Shown piece by piece: positions 17,874-26,617 of a stretch of DNA of 64,000 nt (positions within the stretch are counted from its first letter, which is position 1; each line of letters begins with the position of its first letter). The stretch is from Chlorobium sp. (lineage in GTDB: Bacteria; Bacteroidota; Chlorobiia; Chlorobiales; Chlorobiaceae). A model generated the notes under the pieces. It searched no databases. It was given only the letters and a program-made list of their open reading frames with translations, and was not told the DNA's origin. Location of the stretch: contig SZXW01000002.1 of the NCBI GenBank assembly GCA_005862285.1, positions 124,001-188,000 on the forward strand, in the 5' to 3' direction. The position numbers were made by a program, and so were the translations under genes.

Positions 17874-18827
17874 ATGGGTTTTTTATCGAAAATATTCGGC
17901 AAGAAGGAAGAGGTTGAACTGAAACGTCCGAAACTCATTGAAGACGTGAACCTGATAAAAACGTTGGAAGGCCATCAGGACAGAGTGCTCGGTGTCACTT
18001 TCAGCCCCGACGGCAAAAAGATTGTGAGCGGAAGTTTTGATGAAAAAGTAATGCTGTGGGACGCTGAGAGCGGGAAAGCGTTGCACACCATGCCCGGCCA
18101 CACAACATGGGTCAAGTGTGTCGATTACAGCCCCAAGGGCGACAAGGTTGCAAGCGGAAGTATCGACAGCACCGTGAGGATATGGGACGCCGAGACTGGT
18201 AAATGCATCCATGTCTGCAAAGGCCATGATACCGAGGTCAGAATGATCGCATTCAGTCCCGACGGGAAAATACTTGCAAGCTGTTCCCGTGACGCAACCA
18301 TAAAACTCTGGGATGTCGAGTCGGGCAGCGAGATAAAAACGATTACAGGGCATAAATCGTATATTGAATGTGTCGTATTCAGCCATGACGGGAAGAAAAT
18401 CGCAAGCTGCGGAGAGGAGCCCATCATCAAGATATGGGACGCGGAAACAGGAAAAAATATTGCGAATTATAAAACCAACGATACTCTTTCTCACTGTGTT
18501 GTTTTCAGCCCCGATGACAAACTGATCGCTTTCTGCGGCCGCGATGCGAAAGTCAAGATTATCGATGCCGGAAGCGGCGAGATCATCAAGGTTCTGGAAG
18601 GCCATGAGGACGGTGTCCGCTGTGTCTGCTTCCATCCGGAAGGCTCAATGGTTGCAAGTGCGGCAAATGACGAGTCGGTGAGGCTGTGGGATGTCAAATC
18701 CGGACAGCTCTTGCATACATACAGAGGACATGTTCTTGAAGTTCAGTCGGTCGATATTTCTCCTGACGGCAAAATGATTGTCAGCGGAAGTGATGACCGA
18801 AAAATCAAGCTCTGGGGTATCCGGTAA
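17874..18827 (+). CDS. WD40 repeat protein, one seven-bladed propeller
   Basis: The 317 residues hold exactly seven WD40 repeats of 41-42 residues, beginning at about residue 28 (LIKTLEGHQDRV). Most repeats have a GH dipeptide, an FSPDG turn and a terminal (L/I)WD. Blade 5 is the most divergent, with ND replacing GH and IID replacing WD. A short basic-acidic N-terminus (FLSKIFGKKEEVE) precedes the repeats. There is no signal peptide or enzyme domain, so it is probably a cytoplasmic binding platform. Partners are unknown. It lies 116 bases after the CruC-like gene and ends before a strong terminator. Confidence 0.92.
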   Translation: MGFLSKIFGKKEEVELKRPKLIEDVNLIKTLEGHQDRVLGVTFSPDGKKIVSGSFDEKVMLWDAESGKALHTMPGHTTWVKCVDYSPKGDKVASGSIDSTVRIWDAETGKCIHVCKGHDTEVRMIAFSPDGKILASCSRDATIKLWDVESGSEIKTITGHKSYIECVVFSHDGKKIASCGEEPIIKIWDAETGKNIANYKTNDTLSHCVVFSPDDKLIAFCGRDAKVKIIDAGSGEIIKVLEGHEDGVRCVCFHPEGSMVASAANDESVRLWDVKSGQLLHTYRGHVLEVQSVDISPDGKMIVSGSDDRKIKLWGIR

Positions 18828-18896
18828 CCTGTATGTGCAGATAAATAAGTAATATAAAACTTCTGAAAGGAGTTTGGGGGCAGTGTCTACTCGCAC

Positions 18897-18932
18897 AAAA
18901 AAAAGTTGCGCAAAGTGTGCAACTTTTTTTTT
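18897..18932. terminator. Strong two-way terminator after the WD40 gene
   Basis: Eight A, then GTTGC, a 9-base loop, GCAAC and nine T form a 13-base stem with T runs suitable for either strand. It lies 70 bases after the WD40 stop and 115 bases before the cold-shock gene. Confidence 0.88.
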
Positions 18933-19046
18933 GAATAAACCTAAAGTGAGTAAATTATTTTTTACAAAAGATAAATTTTTTTTGGGCTTTTCCGACACGG
19001 GAAGTTCATGGTAACGCCAGGTAAAACCGGCAAAAAAGAGGTCAAT

Positions 19047-19256
19047 ATGGGTAATCAGGTTGAAGGAACTGTAAAATGGTTCAACGAAGAAAAAGGGTAC
19101 GGGTTTATTGAACAGAAAGGTGGAAAAGACGTTTTTGTGCATTACAGCGCAATCGTCGGCAACGGCCGCAAAACTCTTGTGGAAGGCCAGAAAGTGATGA
19201 TGGAAGTAGTTCAGGGATCAAAAGGTCTTCAGGCTGCCGGTGTAACCCCTGTTTGA
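19047..19256 (+). CDS. Cold-shock family protein (Csp)
   Basis: This 69-residue protein is a single OB-fold cold-shock domain that binds single-stranded RNA and DNA. The RNP1 motif is KGYGFIEQ and the RNP2 motif is [11 protein letters not shown] 19047 is preferred because AAGAGG lies upstream and the length is then standard; the frame also opens at 19008. It is monocistronic, between terminators. Cold-shock genes often have long regulatory leaders, and the AT-rich 115 bases after 18932 could be one. Confidence 0.95.
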   Translation: MGNQVEGTVKWFNEEKGYGFIEQKGGKDVFVHYSAIVGNGRKTLVEGQKVMMEVVQGSKGLQAAGVTPV

Positions 19257-19410
19257 CAGTCGGCCGGAACCAGCGTTCATTTTTTTCCGGTTACCCGAAG
19301 CGGTTTTATCAGTAATAAAAGAACAACCGATTTCTTTTTTTGCGGTTCATGTTCAGAACTATTATCTGGTTTTATCATTGCATAACCGGAAGGTGTTTTT
19401 TCTTGCTGAA

Positions 19411-19446
19411 AGAATGGGCATACGCTGGTGTGCCCATTCTTTTTTT
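19411..19446 (+). terminator. Rho-independent terminator 155 bases after the cold-shock gene
   Basis: A perfect 10-base stem (AGAATGGGCA at 19411-19420 with its complement at 19431-19440) is followed by a run of eight T. The distance from the csp stop leaves about 150 transcribed bases, which may be a long 3' UTR or a separate small RNA. Confidence 0.88.
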
Positions 19447-19528
19447 AAAACAATTCCATGATTGATCATACCCCGGTGACTCTGTTCCGGGTGTATGTTA
19501 TTGTTCCATTATCATTGTAGAGAATATC

Positions 19529-20437
19529 ATGCTTCAAACAAACGAAAAGCATCTTGTGGAGTTTTTGCTGCAGTGTCATCCCGGTCAGCCGAGAACGAGG
19601 GGAAACTGGGAAGTTGATCATCATGGCACACCTTTTATTCTGCCGTCAATCGGAGGGATAACCCTGAACGTCCAGGCTGGTGACCCTGCATTCGGATGGG
19701 TCGGTGATCATATAGAGCCGGGAGTGAGCTGTACGGCCGATACACATAAACCGTTCGAACACCCCAATGTCGGATTGCAGATCTATGCATGCGCCGGCAA
19801 CAAGGCCACTATTGTCACAGGAGATGCAAAAGGAGCAGAAGGCAGAGTACTGGGGCATCACGGAGGATCGGAACATGTTATTGTCGATTTTCCGAAAGAT
19901 GTCAAGGAAAAAATGCTGTACAGCGACACGATTGTTATAAGGGGAAAAGGACAGGGCCTGAGGCTTTCCGATTATCCCGATATCATCTTGTTCAATCTCG
20001 ATCCGGACTTGCTTCGCGCCATGATGATCCGTGAACTCGAAGGCGGGGTGCTCGAAGTGCCGGTTACCACCGTCGTGCCTGCAGTCTGCATGGGATCGGG
20101 CATCGGATCGGCCCATGTGGCGAAAGGCGACTACGATATCATGACGAGCGACGCGGACACGGTCAGGGAGTACGGTATAGACAAGATCCGTTTCGGCGAT
20201 TTTGTCGCCCTTCTCGATCATGACAACCGCTTCGGACGGGCATACCGAAAAGGCGCGATCACTATCGGGATCGTTGTGCACAGCGACTGTCTCGAAGCCG
20301 GCCATGGCCCCGGCGTCACGACGCTCATGACCTGTGCCTCACCACTGATCAAACCGGTCATCGATCCTGCAGCCAATATTGCCGATCGACTTGGAATCGG
20401 CACAATGTTGAAGAAGAAGCAGAAAGCGAAGAAATAA
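19529..20437 (+). CDS. DUF4438 domain-containing protein
   Basis: The 302-residue protein looks like the DUF4438 family, known from Thermotoga and scattered bacteria. It is soluble, with no signal peptide or membrane segment. It is rich in glycine, histidine and aspartate patches: EVDHHGTP near the N-terminus, GHHGGSEH near residue 110, and [13 protein letters not shown] near residue 250. These could form a metal or active site, but no reaction is established to my knowledge. The gene stands alone between the csp terminator and a hairpin shared with the convergent ABC exporter. Confidence 0.8.
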   Translation: MLQTNEKHLVEFLLQCHPGQPRTRGNWEVDHHGTPFILPSIGGITLNVQAGDPAFGWVGDHIEPGVSCTADTHKPFEHPNVGLQIYACAGNKATIVTGDAKGAEGRVLGHHGGSEHVIVDFPKDVKEKMLYSDTIVIRGKGQGLRLSDYPDIILFNLDPDLLRAMMIRELEGGVLEVPVTTVVPAVCMGSGIGSAHVAKGDYDIMTSDADTVREYGIDKIRFGDFVALLDHDNRFGRAYRKGAITIGIVVHSDCLEAGHGPGVTTLMTCASPLIKPVIDPAANIADRLGIGTMLKKKQKAKK

Positions 20438-20440
20438 GCA

Positions 20441-20492
20441 AACCATACTTGATCAGATTCCTTCGAAAGAAAGGGGTTGATTAAGTATGGTT
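20441..20492. terminator. Hairpin between convergent DUF4438 and ABC exporter genes
   Basis: A 15-base stem (20441-20455 with 20478-20492; one G-T pair) occupies nearly all the space between the two stop codons. It has no T run, so a shared barrier to transcription is inferred from its position. Confidence 0.6.
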
Positions 20493-20493
20493 A

Positions 20494-22449
20494 TCACAAT
20501 GACGGAGTTGCACCGAACTGAAGCTCATAAAGTTTTTTATACACGCCATTGATGGCGATCAGTTCCTCATGGCTTCCTGATTCTGCGACTCTCCCTTTGT
20601 CCAGTACAACGATTTTGTCGGCGTTCTTGATGGTCGACAGGCGGTGGGCGACAACAAGTGCCGTACGATTTTCCATGGCCTGATCGATGGCTTGCTGGAC
20701 TATTTTTTCGGATTCGTTATCGAGAGCACTGGTAGCTTCATCGAATATCAGCAGTTCAGGGTTATTGACCATTGCCCGTGCGATGGCAATTCTCTGTCGC
20801 TGTCCCCCTGAAAGCTGGATGCCGCGGTCGCCGATCATGGTATCATACTGCTGAGGTTTTTCTGTAATGAATTCGTGAGCGTTTGACAGCTTTGCCGCCT
20901 GTTCGATGCGCGCTCGGCTGATTTCCCCATGAACGCCATAGGCGATATTCTGTTCAATGGTGTCGTTAAACAGTATGACCTCCTGGTTCACAACTCCGAT
21001 CATTTTGCGTAACTGTTTGTAGTCGTACTCACGGATATCTATTCCGTCGATCGTAATGCGTCCGGAGTCGACATCGTAAAAACGCATCAAGAGGTCGACA
21101 GCCGTTGATTTTCCTGATCCTGATTGTCCTATAAGAGCTACAACTTCGCCTTTATTGACCTCGAACGATACATGATCAAGTATATTGGAGGCAGATTTAT
21201 CTTCATTGTATTTGAAACAGACATTTTCAAACCTGATGTTGCCGGAGAATGTTTTTATATCACGGGTTCCATTGATAATTGCCGGCTCTGTGTCGAGAAG
21301 TTCGAATAACCTTTTAACGGAAATGAGTCCCATCTGAACTGAAGTGTTCGCTTCTCCAAGTGATTTGATGGGCCCCATTGTTGAATAGAGGGTAAATGCA
21401 AAAACCAGCAGTTCGTTGGCGGTCATTGCGCCGTTAAAGACCTGCAGTCCGCCAAACCAGAGCACCATGGCAATCGCTGCGATAAGCAGGGTTTCATTCA
21501 GAGGGGTGATCAGGTTTCTCAACTGAGCGATCCTGATGCCCAGTTTTCTGAATTCTCTGGTAAACGATTTGAACCTGTCGAGCTCGATCTCTTCGAATGC
21601 CGTGGATTTGATGACTTTTATGCCATTGAATTTTTCCTGCAGAACTGAGTTCATGTCGACCATTTTGGACTGCAGGTCGAAGGCCAGACTTTTGACATTT
21701 TTACTGATGCCGCGAATAACGAAGAGAATTGAAAGAGAAGTGAGTGCTGAAAAGAGTGTCAGTTTCCAGCTGAGAGCAAGGAGTACGATGAAGTAAACGA
21801 CGACGGAAAATGGGTTCTGCAGAAAATTGACGAATGTCGAACTGATGCTGTTATTGACGTTCTCAACATCGTTATAGACGTAGTTCATCAGGTTTCCTAC
21901 CCGATTTTTATTGAAATAATCGAGATGCATTTCAATGATACTGCTGAATACGTCGTCCCGGAGCTTTTTGGCGGTTTTGGTCTGAATTCTGTAAATAATC
22001 TGTCCGTTCAGGTAAATGAACAGGTTTTTAATGGCGAAAGCCGAGATCAGGAAGAAGCATATTTTCAGGAGTTTCACTTCTTTTTTTTCTGAGCTGAACA
22101 TCGCCTGGAATTTTTCAAGAGCCCACGTTTTAAGACGTTCCGTATCATTTACATCAAGCCTGACGGGAGCTTTTTCATTGGCTGGCGACAACGGCACGTT
22201 ATCAGACGAGCGGATGTTCTGCCTGCTCGCGGTTTGTAAATCCAGCTTTAGTTCTGGAGAAGTTTTGTGTGCGGCCTGGGTTGTTGTACCTGATGAAAAT
22301 ACTTCGTTAAGAAGTGGCAGGATTGAATAAATCGAGACAACGCTCAAGAGAGAGGTGATCATGCTTACCAGAACGACCAGCATGATCTTGCCTTTGGACG
22401 GAGAAAGATATCGGAGAATTCGCAGCAGTAATTTCATAGAAGCATTCAA
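20494..22449 (-). CDS. ABC exporter, MsbA/lipid-flippase type, with long first periplasmic loop
   Basis: This is a half-size type IV ABC exporter with fused membrane and ATPase domains, 651 residues. The ATPase has Walker A GQSGSGKST (441-449), signature LSGGQ (546-550) and Walker B LLIFDEA (566-572). The family includes MsbA and other lipid or peptide exporters. It is longer than MsbA (about 580) because a polar stretch of some 80 residues (about 48-128) lies between membrane segments 1 and 2, on the periplasmic side. It is adjacent and divergent to the glycosyltransferase cluster, which favours lipid or glycolipid export. Substrate is inferred, not shown. Confidence 0.9.
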   Translation of the reverse strand: MNASMKLLLRILRYLSPSKGKIMLVVLVSMITSLLSVVSIYSILPLLNEVFSSGTTTQAAHKTSPELKLDLQTASRQNIRSSDNVPLSPANEKAPVRLDVNDTERLKTWALEKFQAMFSSEKKEVKLLKICFFLISAFAIKNLFIYLNGQIIYRIQTKTAKKLRDDVFSSIIEMHLDYFNKNRVGNLMNYVYNDVENVNNSISSTFVNFLQNPFSVVVYFIVLLALSWKLTLFSALTSLSILFVIRGISKNVKSLAFDLQSKMVDMNSVLQEKFNGIKVIKSTAFEEIELDRFKSFTREFRKLGIRIAQLRNLITPLNETLLIAAIAMVLWFGGLQVFNGAMTANELLVFAFTLYSTMGPIKSLGEANTSVQMGLISVKRLFELLDTEPAIINGTRDIKTFSGNIRFENVCFKYNEDKSASNILDHVSFEVNKGEVVALIGQSGSGKSTAVDLLMRFYDVDSGRITIDGIDIREYDYKQLRKMIGVVNQEVILFNDTIEQNIAYGVHGEISRARIEQAAKLSNAHEFITEKPQQYDTMIGDRGIQLSGGQRQRIAIARAMVNNPELLIFDEATSALDNESEKIVQQAIDQAMENRTALVVAHRLSTIKNADKIVVLDKGRVAESGSHEELIAINGVYKKLYELQFGATPSL

Positions 22450-22772
22450 TAATTCATTTTTCCTTTGTAAAGAAAAAATATAAAAAATATGGGTTAATGG
22501 CTTGCCAACATGTCTTTTCCATCAAATACGAAGGTTTCTGTTGACAGATTTGGTGCTGTTTAATTGGTTTTATGTGATATATCTTATTATTTTTAAATGC
22601 ATTAATGAATCGGGAGAAAAATGATGAGAATTTCAGGAAATCAAAACATGGATTCAGAAAACCGGAGTCTGATTTGCGACCATGTCCAGGTTGTAAAGAC
22701 CTGAGAACAAAAAATCTTTTTGTACTTTCAATTCAGTCATTAAGTCATTAACAGTTACTTCCATCAACTCCT
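22450..22772. other. Divergent intergenic region between the ABC exporter and the glycosyltransferase cluster
   Basis: This 323-base AT-rich stretch must hold promoters for both directions. A 27-codon frame at 22621-22704 begins ATGATG after CGGGAG and ends in TGA. It has no recognisable product and may be chance or a leader. I see no repeat, RNA gene or terminator. Confidence 0.5.
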
Positions 22773-23600
22773 ATGTCAGTCAGCTTTGACCGTTATACCA
22801 TTGTGATACCGGTTTTCAACCAGTTGCAATATACAGTACAATGTGTAGAAAGTCTTCTCCGGCAGAATATCCAACCCGGCAATATCCTGATCATCGATAA
22901 TGCCAGCAGTGATGACACTCCTCTTTGGCTGTCACAACATAAAGAATTGAGACAGCTCCGCAATAGAACTAATCTTGGCTGCGGCTGTGCTTGGACACAG
23001 GGTATCGTGTTGAGCCTTGATTCAGAATGGGTTGTATTGTTGAACAATGATGTACTTGCAGTACCGGATGCGATCGACGCACTTCTCAACTCCGCCGAAC
23101 GTGAAAAACTCGGGGTGGCAAGCCCCGCATTGCTCGAGGGGCAGAACGACTACGATTTCAATACTTTCGCAATAAATTACAGTCAGAAGATGTCCGGGAT
23201 GATCCGCAGGGGAAAGTTCCACGGGGTCTGTTTCGCTGTTCATCGCGATGCATGGGAAAAAATCGGGTTCCCTGACACCGATCGAAGGCTCGGTGGTTAT
23301 GAAGATGCCGAGTACTTTTTCCGGTGCAAACGGGCAGGTATTCCAATGGGTTTTGTCGGAGATTCTGTTTTTCATCATTTCGGATCGATAACCCAGAAAG
23401 CGATTAAAAAGACAACGGGGCAGAAATCCCTCGGTGATCTTGCCTATTTCCGTTCAAGAGCCGGAACAGGGTGGCTGTCGAGAAAAAGGGACAAATTTAT
23501 GTCAAAGTATGAAAGCAGGAGATGGATCGATGCAGAAAAGGGTCGATCAGGTTATACTCTGCACATGCAGCGCCATGACGGAAAGTGGAAGGTCTTGTAA
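22773..23600 (+). CDS. Glycosyltransferase family 2
   Basis: The 275-residue protein has a GT-A fold of the GT2 family, similar to rhamnosyltransferases. It shows VIPVFNQ near the N-terminus, IIDNASSDDT, and NND as the metal-binding motif (LLNNDV). The putative acceptor loop is GGYEDAEYFFR, typical of the ED motif in these enzymes. There is no membrane segment, so it acts at the cytoplasmic face of the inner membrane. It opens a run of glycosyltransferase genes on this strand. Donor and acceptor sugars cannot be told. Confidence 0.9.
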   Translation: MSVSFDRYTIVIPVFNQLQYTVQCVESLLRQNIQPGNILIIDNASSDDTPLWLSQHKELRQLRNRTNLGCGCAWTQGIVLSLDSEWVVLLNNDVLAVPDAIDALLNSAEREKLGVASPALLEGQNDYDFNTFAINYSQKMSGMIRRGKFHGVCFAVHRDAWEKIGFPDTDRRLGGYEDAEYFFRCKRAGIPMGFVGDSVFHHFGSITQKAIKKTTGQKSLGDLAYFRSRAGTGWLSRKRDKFMSKYESRRWIDAEKGRSGYTLHMQRHDGKWKVL

Positions 23601-23658
23601 TCAATCATGTCTGTAATGAATCATAAAAAAGTGTTGAATATCGATAAAAAGAGGATTC

Positions 23659-24651
23659 ATGATGATCGATAATAAAGTGACTGTCACTTTTTTTCTCGTT
23701 ACCTATAATCAGGAAAAATATGTTCGAGAGGCAATTGAGGGTGCATTCAGTCAGACTTATTCACCTCTCGAGATTGTGATTTCTGATGATTGCTCGAAAG
23801 ACGGTACTTTCAGGATTATCGAGAAGATGGCGGCTGAATACAAAGGGCCCCACAGGATCGTAATAAACCGGAATAATGAAAATTTAGGCTTAATTCGACA
23901 TTCCAATAGAATAACTGAATTGTCTTCAGGGGAGTTGATAATTTGTGCTGATGGAGATGATATTTCACTTCCTCACAGGACCGCGAGGGTAGTTGAAAAA
24001 TATCTTGAGTCAAACCGAGAACCCGCAGTGATTTTTTCTTCCGTTAACCTTATTGATACCGAAGGAAACAAAATCGGCATAAGAGTTCCTCCAGTTATAT
24101 CACAAGGGATGAGTATAGAAGAAATGGCTGTAAGCGGTGCGTTGATTATTGGAGCGGCAAAGGCCATTACCAGGAAAATCGTAGAAACATTTGGTTCGAT
24201 AAAGTATGATAAATGTTCTGATGATCTTGTTATCGGATTTCGCGGCGCTCTGCTTGGCGGCTTTGAATATATTTCCGAACCTTTGATTCTCTACAGGCAT
24301 GAAGTTGGGATGTCATCAAGTTCAAATTTACAAAAACAGACATACGAACAGAAGGTTAACAGGCAAATTAAAAGTCAGGAAGTTTTTTTGGCGGTACTTT
24401 CCCAGCGAATGGAAGATTCGAAGAAAATCGGAAACGTCGATTTGCTTCAAATGATACACAGCAAGCGAACTGAAGAGTTGTTAAGAAGAAAAGTCTGGAC
24501 AGGAAACTATCCTTTCATGAAATTATTGTCCTATTCGATAAAAAAAAGGCTGTTTGGCGTGTTTTTACAGGGATTGCTCCGAGAGAGGAAATGGCGAATC
24601 TTCATACCATTAAGAAATTTACCTTCAAGAATATCGGCGATTCCTCAGTGA
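23659..24651 (+). CDS. Glycosyltransferase family 2
   Basis: The 330-residue protein has GT2 motifs: TYNQEKYVREAIEGAF, ISDDCSKDGT and the metal motif ADGDD. The C-terminal third is basic and helical and shows no second domain. The coding sequence is more AT-rich than the gene before it. GAGG lies 5 bases before ATG 23659. It ends 10 bases before the next gene. It probably adds one sugar to lipopolysaccharide core or a similar glycan; which sugar is unknown. Confidence 0.9.
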   Translation: MMIDNKVTVTFFLVTYNQEKYVREAIEGAFSQTYSPLEIVISDDCSKDGTFRIIEKMAAEYKGPHRIVINRNNENLGLIRHSNRITELSSGELIICADGDDISLPHRTARVVEKYLESNREPAVIFSSVNLIDTEGNKIGIRVPPVISQGMSIEEMAVSGALIIGAAKAITRKIVETFGSIKYDKCSDDLVIGFRGALLGGFEYISEPLILYRHEVGMSSSSNLQKQTYEQKVNRQIKSQEVFLAVLSQRMEDSKKIGNVDLLQMIHSKRTEELLRRKVWTGNYPFMKLLSYSIKKRLFGVFLQGLLRERKWRIFIPLRNLPSRISAIPQ

Positions 24652-24661
24652 ATGAAGGCAT

Positions 24662-25750
24662 ATGAATGATTGCAAAATAGAGCGTATACTGATCATAGTT
24701 CAACGTTCCAACGGGGATGTTTTTTTGAGTTCTCCACTGATCGAGGGGCTATTTCATGCTTACAGTGAACCTCGTATCGACCTTCTGATCAACGATGATA
24801 CACTTTCCATCGCGCGAACTCTTCCTCATATTGATAATATTTTCCTGTTCTCCTATGTGGATGCGGATAAAGGTCAAGGTTCACTGACTTTACACCTTCT
24901 CAAAAAGATTTTCAGGCGTTATGACCTGAGCATCTGTCTTACGTCAAGTGATCGTTCCGTATTTTTTGCATTGGCAGCTTCAGGGACTTCAATCAGTGCG
25001 GTTGATGCATCGCTGAAAAAATCCTGGTGGAAACGGTTGCTTCTTTCCTATCATTATAAATTCGATTCCTCAAGACATATCATAGAGAACAACACTACTC
25101 CGCTTGACCTGCTCGGTATAGGTTCCGGAAAGCAGGCGGTTTCTTCACACCATTCTTCTTCAGCGGCCGAAAATATCGAAAAGATGCTGGACAAGCATGG
25201 TATTTCCAGATTCGTTATTTTTCATCCCGGTGCACAATACAGTTATAAAGTATACCCTGAAACGCTCAGAAATATTTTACTGGAACAACTGAACAGTCTG
25301 GGAATCGCTCTGGTTGTTACGGGCTCGAAGAGTGCACTTGATCTTGAGATTAAAAGATCGATTCCCAAGCTCAAAAACGTCCATGATTTTATAGGCGAAA
25401 CCACTATTGATGAATTCATCGCGCTCAGCGAACGTTCACTTGCTTATATTGGAGCGGATACTCTCAATATGCATATCGCAGCATCGCAGAATAAACGCAT
25501 TTTCGCCATCTATGGGCCAACCTTTCTCAGCATGTGGTCTCCCTGGTGCAATGCGATTCATGCAGGGACAAGGGTGAACAAGCCGGTCCAGACCTATGGC
25601 AACATTACTCTTTTCCAGGCCGACATGCCCTGTGTCGCATGCGGCAAGGCCGGTTGTGACGACCATCACGGTATCAGCGAGTGCCTTTATCAAATCGATC
25701 CTCTTGTCATTAAAAAGGAAATCGAACAGTGGCTAACTACATTTCGGTAA
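24662..25750 (+). CDS. Glycosyltransferase family 9 (LPS heptosyltransferase family)
   Basis: The 362-residue GT-B protein belongs to the GT9 family of heptosyltransferases. The N-terminus QRSNGDVFLSSPLI is the acceptor-side loop. The C-terminal domain has FHPGAQ and GADTLNMHIAA, the equivalent of the nucleotide-sugar site, followed by AIYGPT. A run of four Cys (PCVACGKAGCDDHH and a later Cys) near the C-terminus is common in GT9 proteins. The last 22 bases overlap the next gene, which indicates coupled translation. Heptose transfer is probable but the donor could differ. Confidence 0.87.
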   Translation: MNDCKIERILIIVQRSNGDVFLSSPLIEGLFHAYSEPRIDLLINDDTLSIARTLPHIDNIFLFSYVDADKGQGSLTLHLLKKIFRRYDLSICLTSSDRSVFFALAASGTSISAVDASLKKSWWKRLLLSYHYKFDSSRHIIENNTTPLDLLGIGSGKQAVSSHHSSSAAENIEKMLDKHGISRFVIFHPGAQYSYKVYPETLRNILLEQLNSLGIALVVTGSKSALDLEIKRSIPKLKNVHDFIGETTIDEFIALSERSLAYIGADTLNMHIAASQNKRIFAIYGPTFLSMWSPWCNAIHAGTRVNKPVQTYGNITLFQADMPCVACGKAGCDDHHGISECLYQIDPLVIKKEIEQWLTTFR

Positions 25751-26499
25751 CTGTTCTGACGAAAAATTCAGAGGCTTACCTCTGCGAATGCCTTGAAGCC
25801 CTGAAGCCGTTCAGCGAGGTTGTTATCCTTGATAACGGTTCAACCGACAAGACGCTCGATATTGCGGGAAGTTTTGAGAATGTCAGGGTTTATGAGCATC
25901 CTTTCACAGGATTCGGGCCAATGAAAAACCTTGCTGTCGACAAGGCATCGAATGACTGGATACTTTCTATAGACAGTGACGAAATAGTCTCTTCCGAACT
26001 GGCGCGGGATATACTGAGCCGTGATCTTGAAGGCAACTGCCTTTACACGGTAGTGCGGGACAACTATTATCATGGGCGGTTGATCAGGGGCTGCGGCTGG
26101 CAGAATGACCATCTATACCGTTTGTTCAACAGAAAGAATAACCGGTTCAACAACAAGCTGGTACATGAAGGGATTGAAATAAAGGAGGGTATGAAAACGG
26201 CACTTCTCAAGGGCCGGCTGAAACATTACTCCTATGATAATGCATCTCAGCTCCTTCAGAAAATGCAGTACTATTCAACGCTCTGGGCAGAGGAGAATCA
26301 GAACAAAAAAAAAGCATCACCTTTCAAAGCCCTGATGTATGGAATGATTACTTTTTTTAAGTCATACGTGCTCCAGAATGGATGGTTAAACGGTTATGAG
26401 GGGTTATTGATCTCGATTACGGAAGCGAACGGGGTATTTTACAAATACATCAAGCTTTATGAAGCCGTCCGGTTCAGTTCCCACAAGTCTCGAACATGA
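25729..26499 (+). CDS. Glycosyltransferase family 2, WaaE/KdtX-like (LPS core glucosyltransferase type)
   Basis: The 256-residue protein matches the WaaE/KdtX group of GT2 enzymes, some of which add beta-1,4-glucose to the first core heptose. Motifs are ILDNGSTDKT, the metal site SIDSDE and the later VHEGIE. Translation starts at a GTG inside the end of the preceding heptosyltransferase, with AAAGGAAA upstream. The alternative start choices would lose the first beta strand. Its place beside two GT9 genes fits inner-core assembly. Confidence 0.85.
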   Translation: MANYISVTVLTKNSEAYLCECLEALKPFSEVVILDNGSTDKTLDIAGSFENVRVYEHPFTGFGPMKNLAVDKASNDWILSIDSDEIVSSELARDILSRDLEGNCLYTVVRDNYYHGRLIRGCGWQNDHLYRLFNRKNNRFNNKLVHEGIEIKEGMKTALLKGRLKHYSYDNASQLLQKMQYYSTLWAEENQNKKKASPFKALMYGMITFFKSYVLQNGWLNGYEGLLISITEANGVFYKYIKLYEAVRFSSHKSRT

Positions 26500-26617
26500 G
26501 CGATAACTCAACTAAAGTGCCTGATCCCCGAAAAAGTCAGGCAAATCAAAAAAATCTTTGCCGACTGATAGCCATTCGGTTTAAAATCAGCGACAAATAT
26601 TTCAAAAACGAACAACA

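Noticed and set aside
17883-18635. 250-codon minus-strand frame opposite the WD40 gene
   Set aside because: Its length follows from the repeated codon pattern of the WD40 repeats; the product is merely the mirrored repeat.
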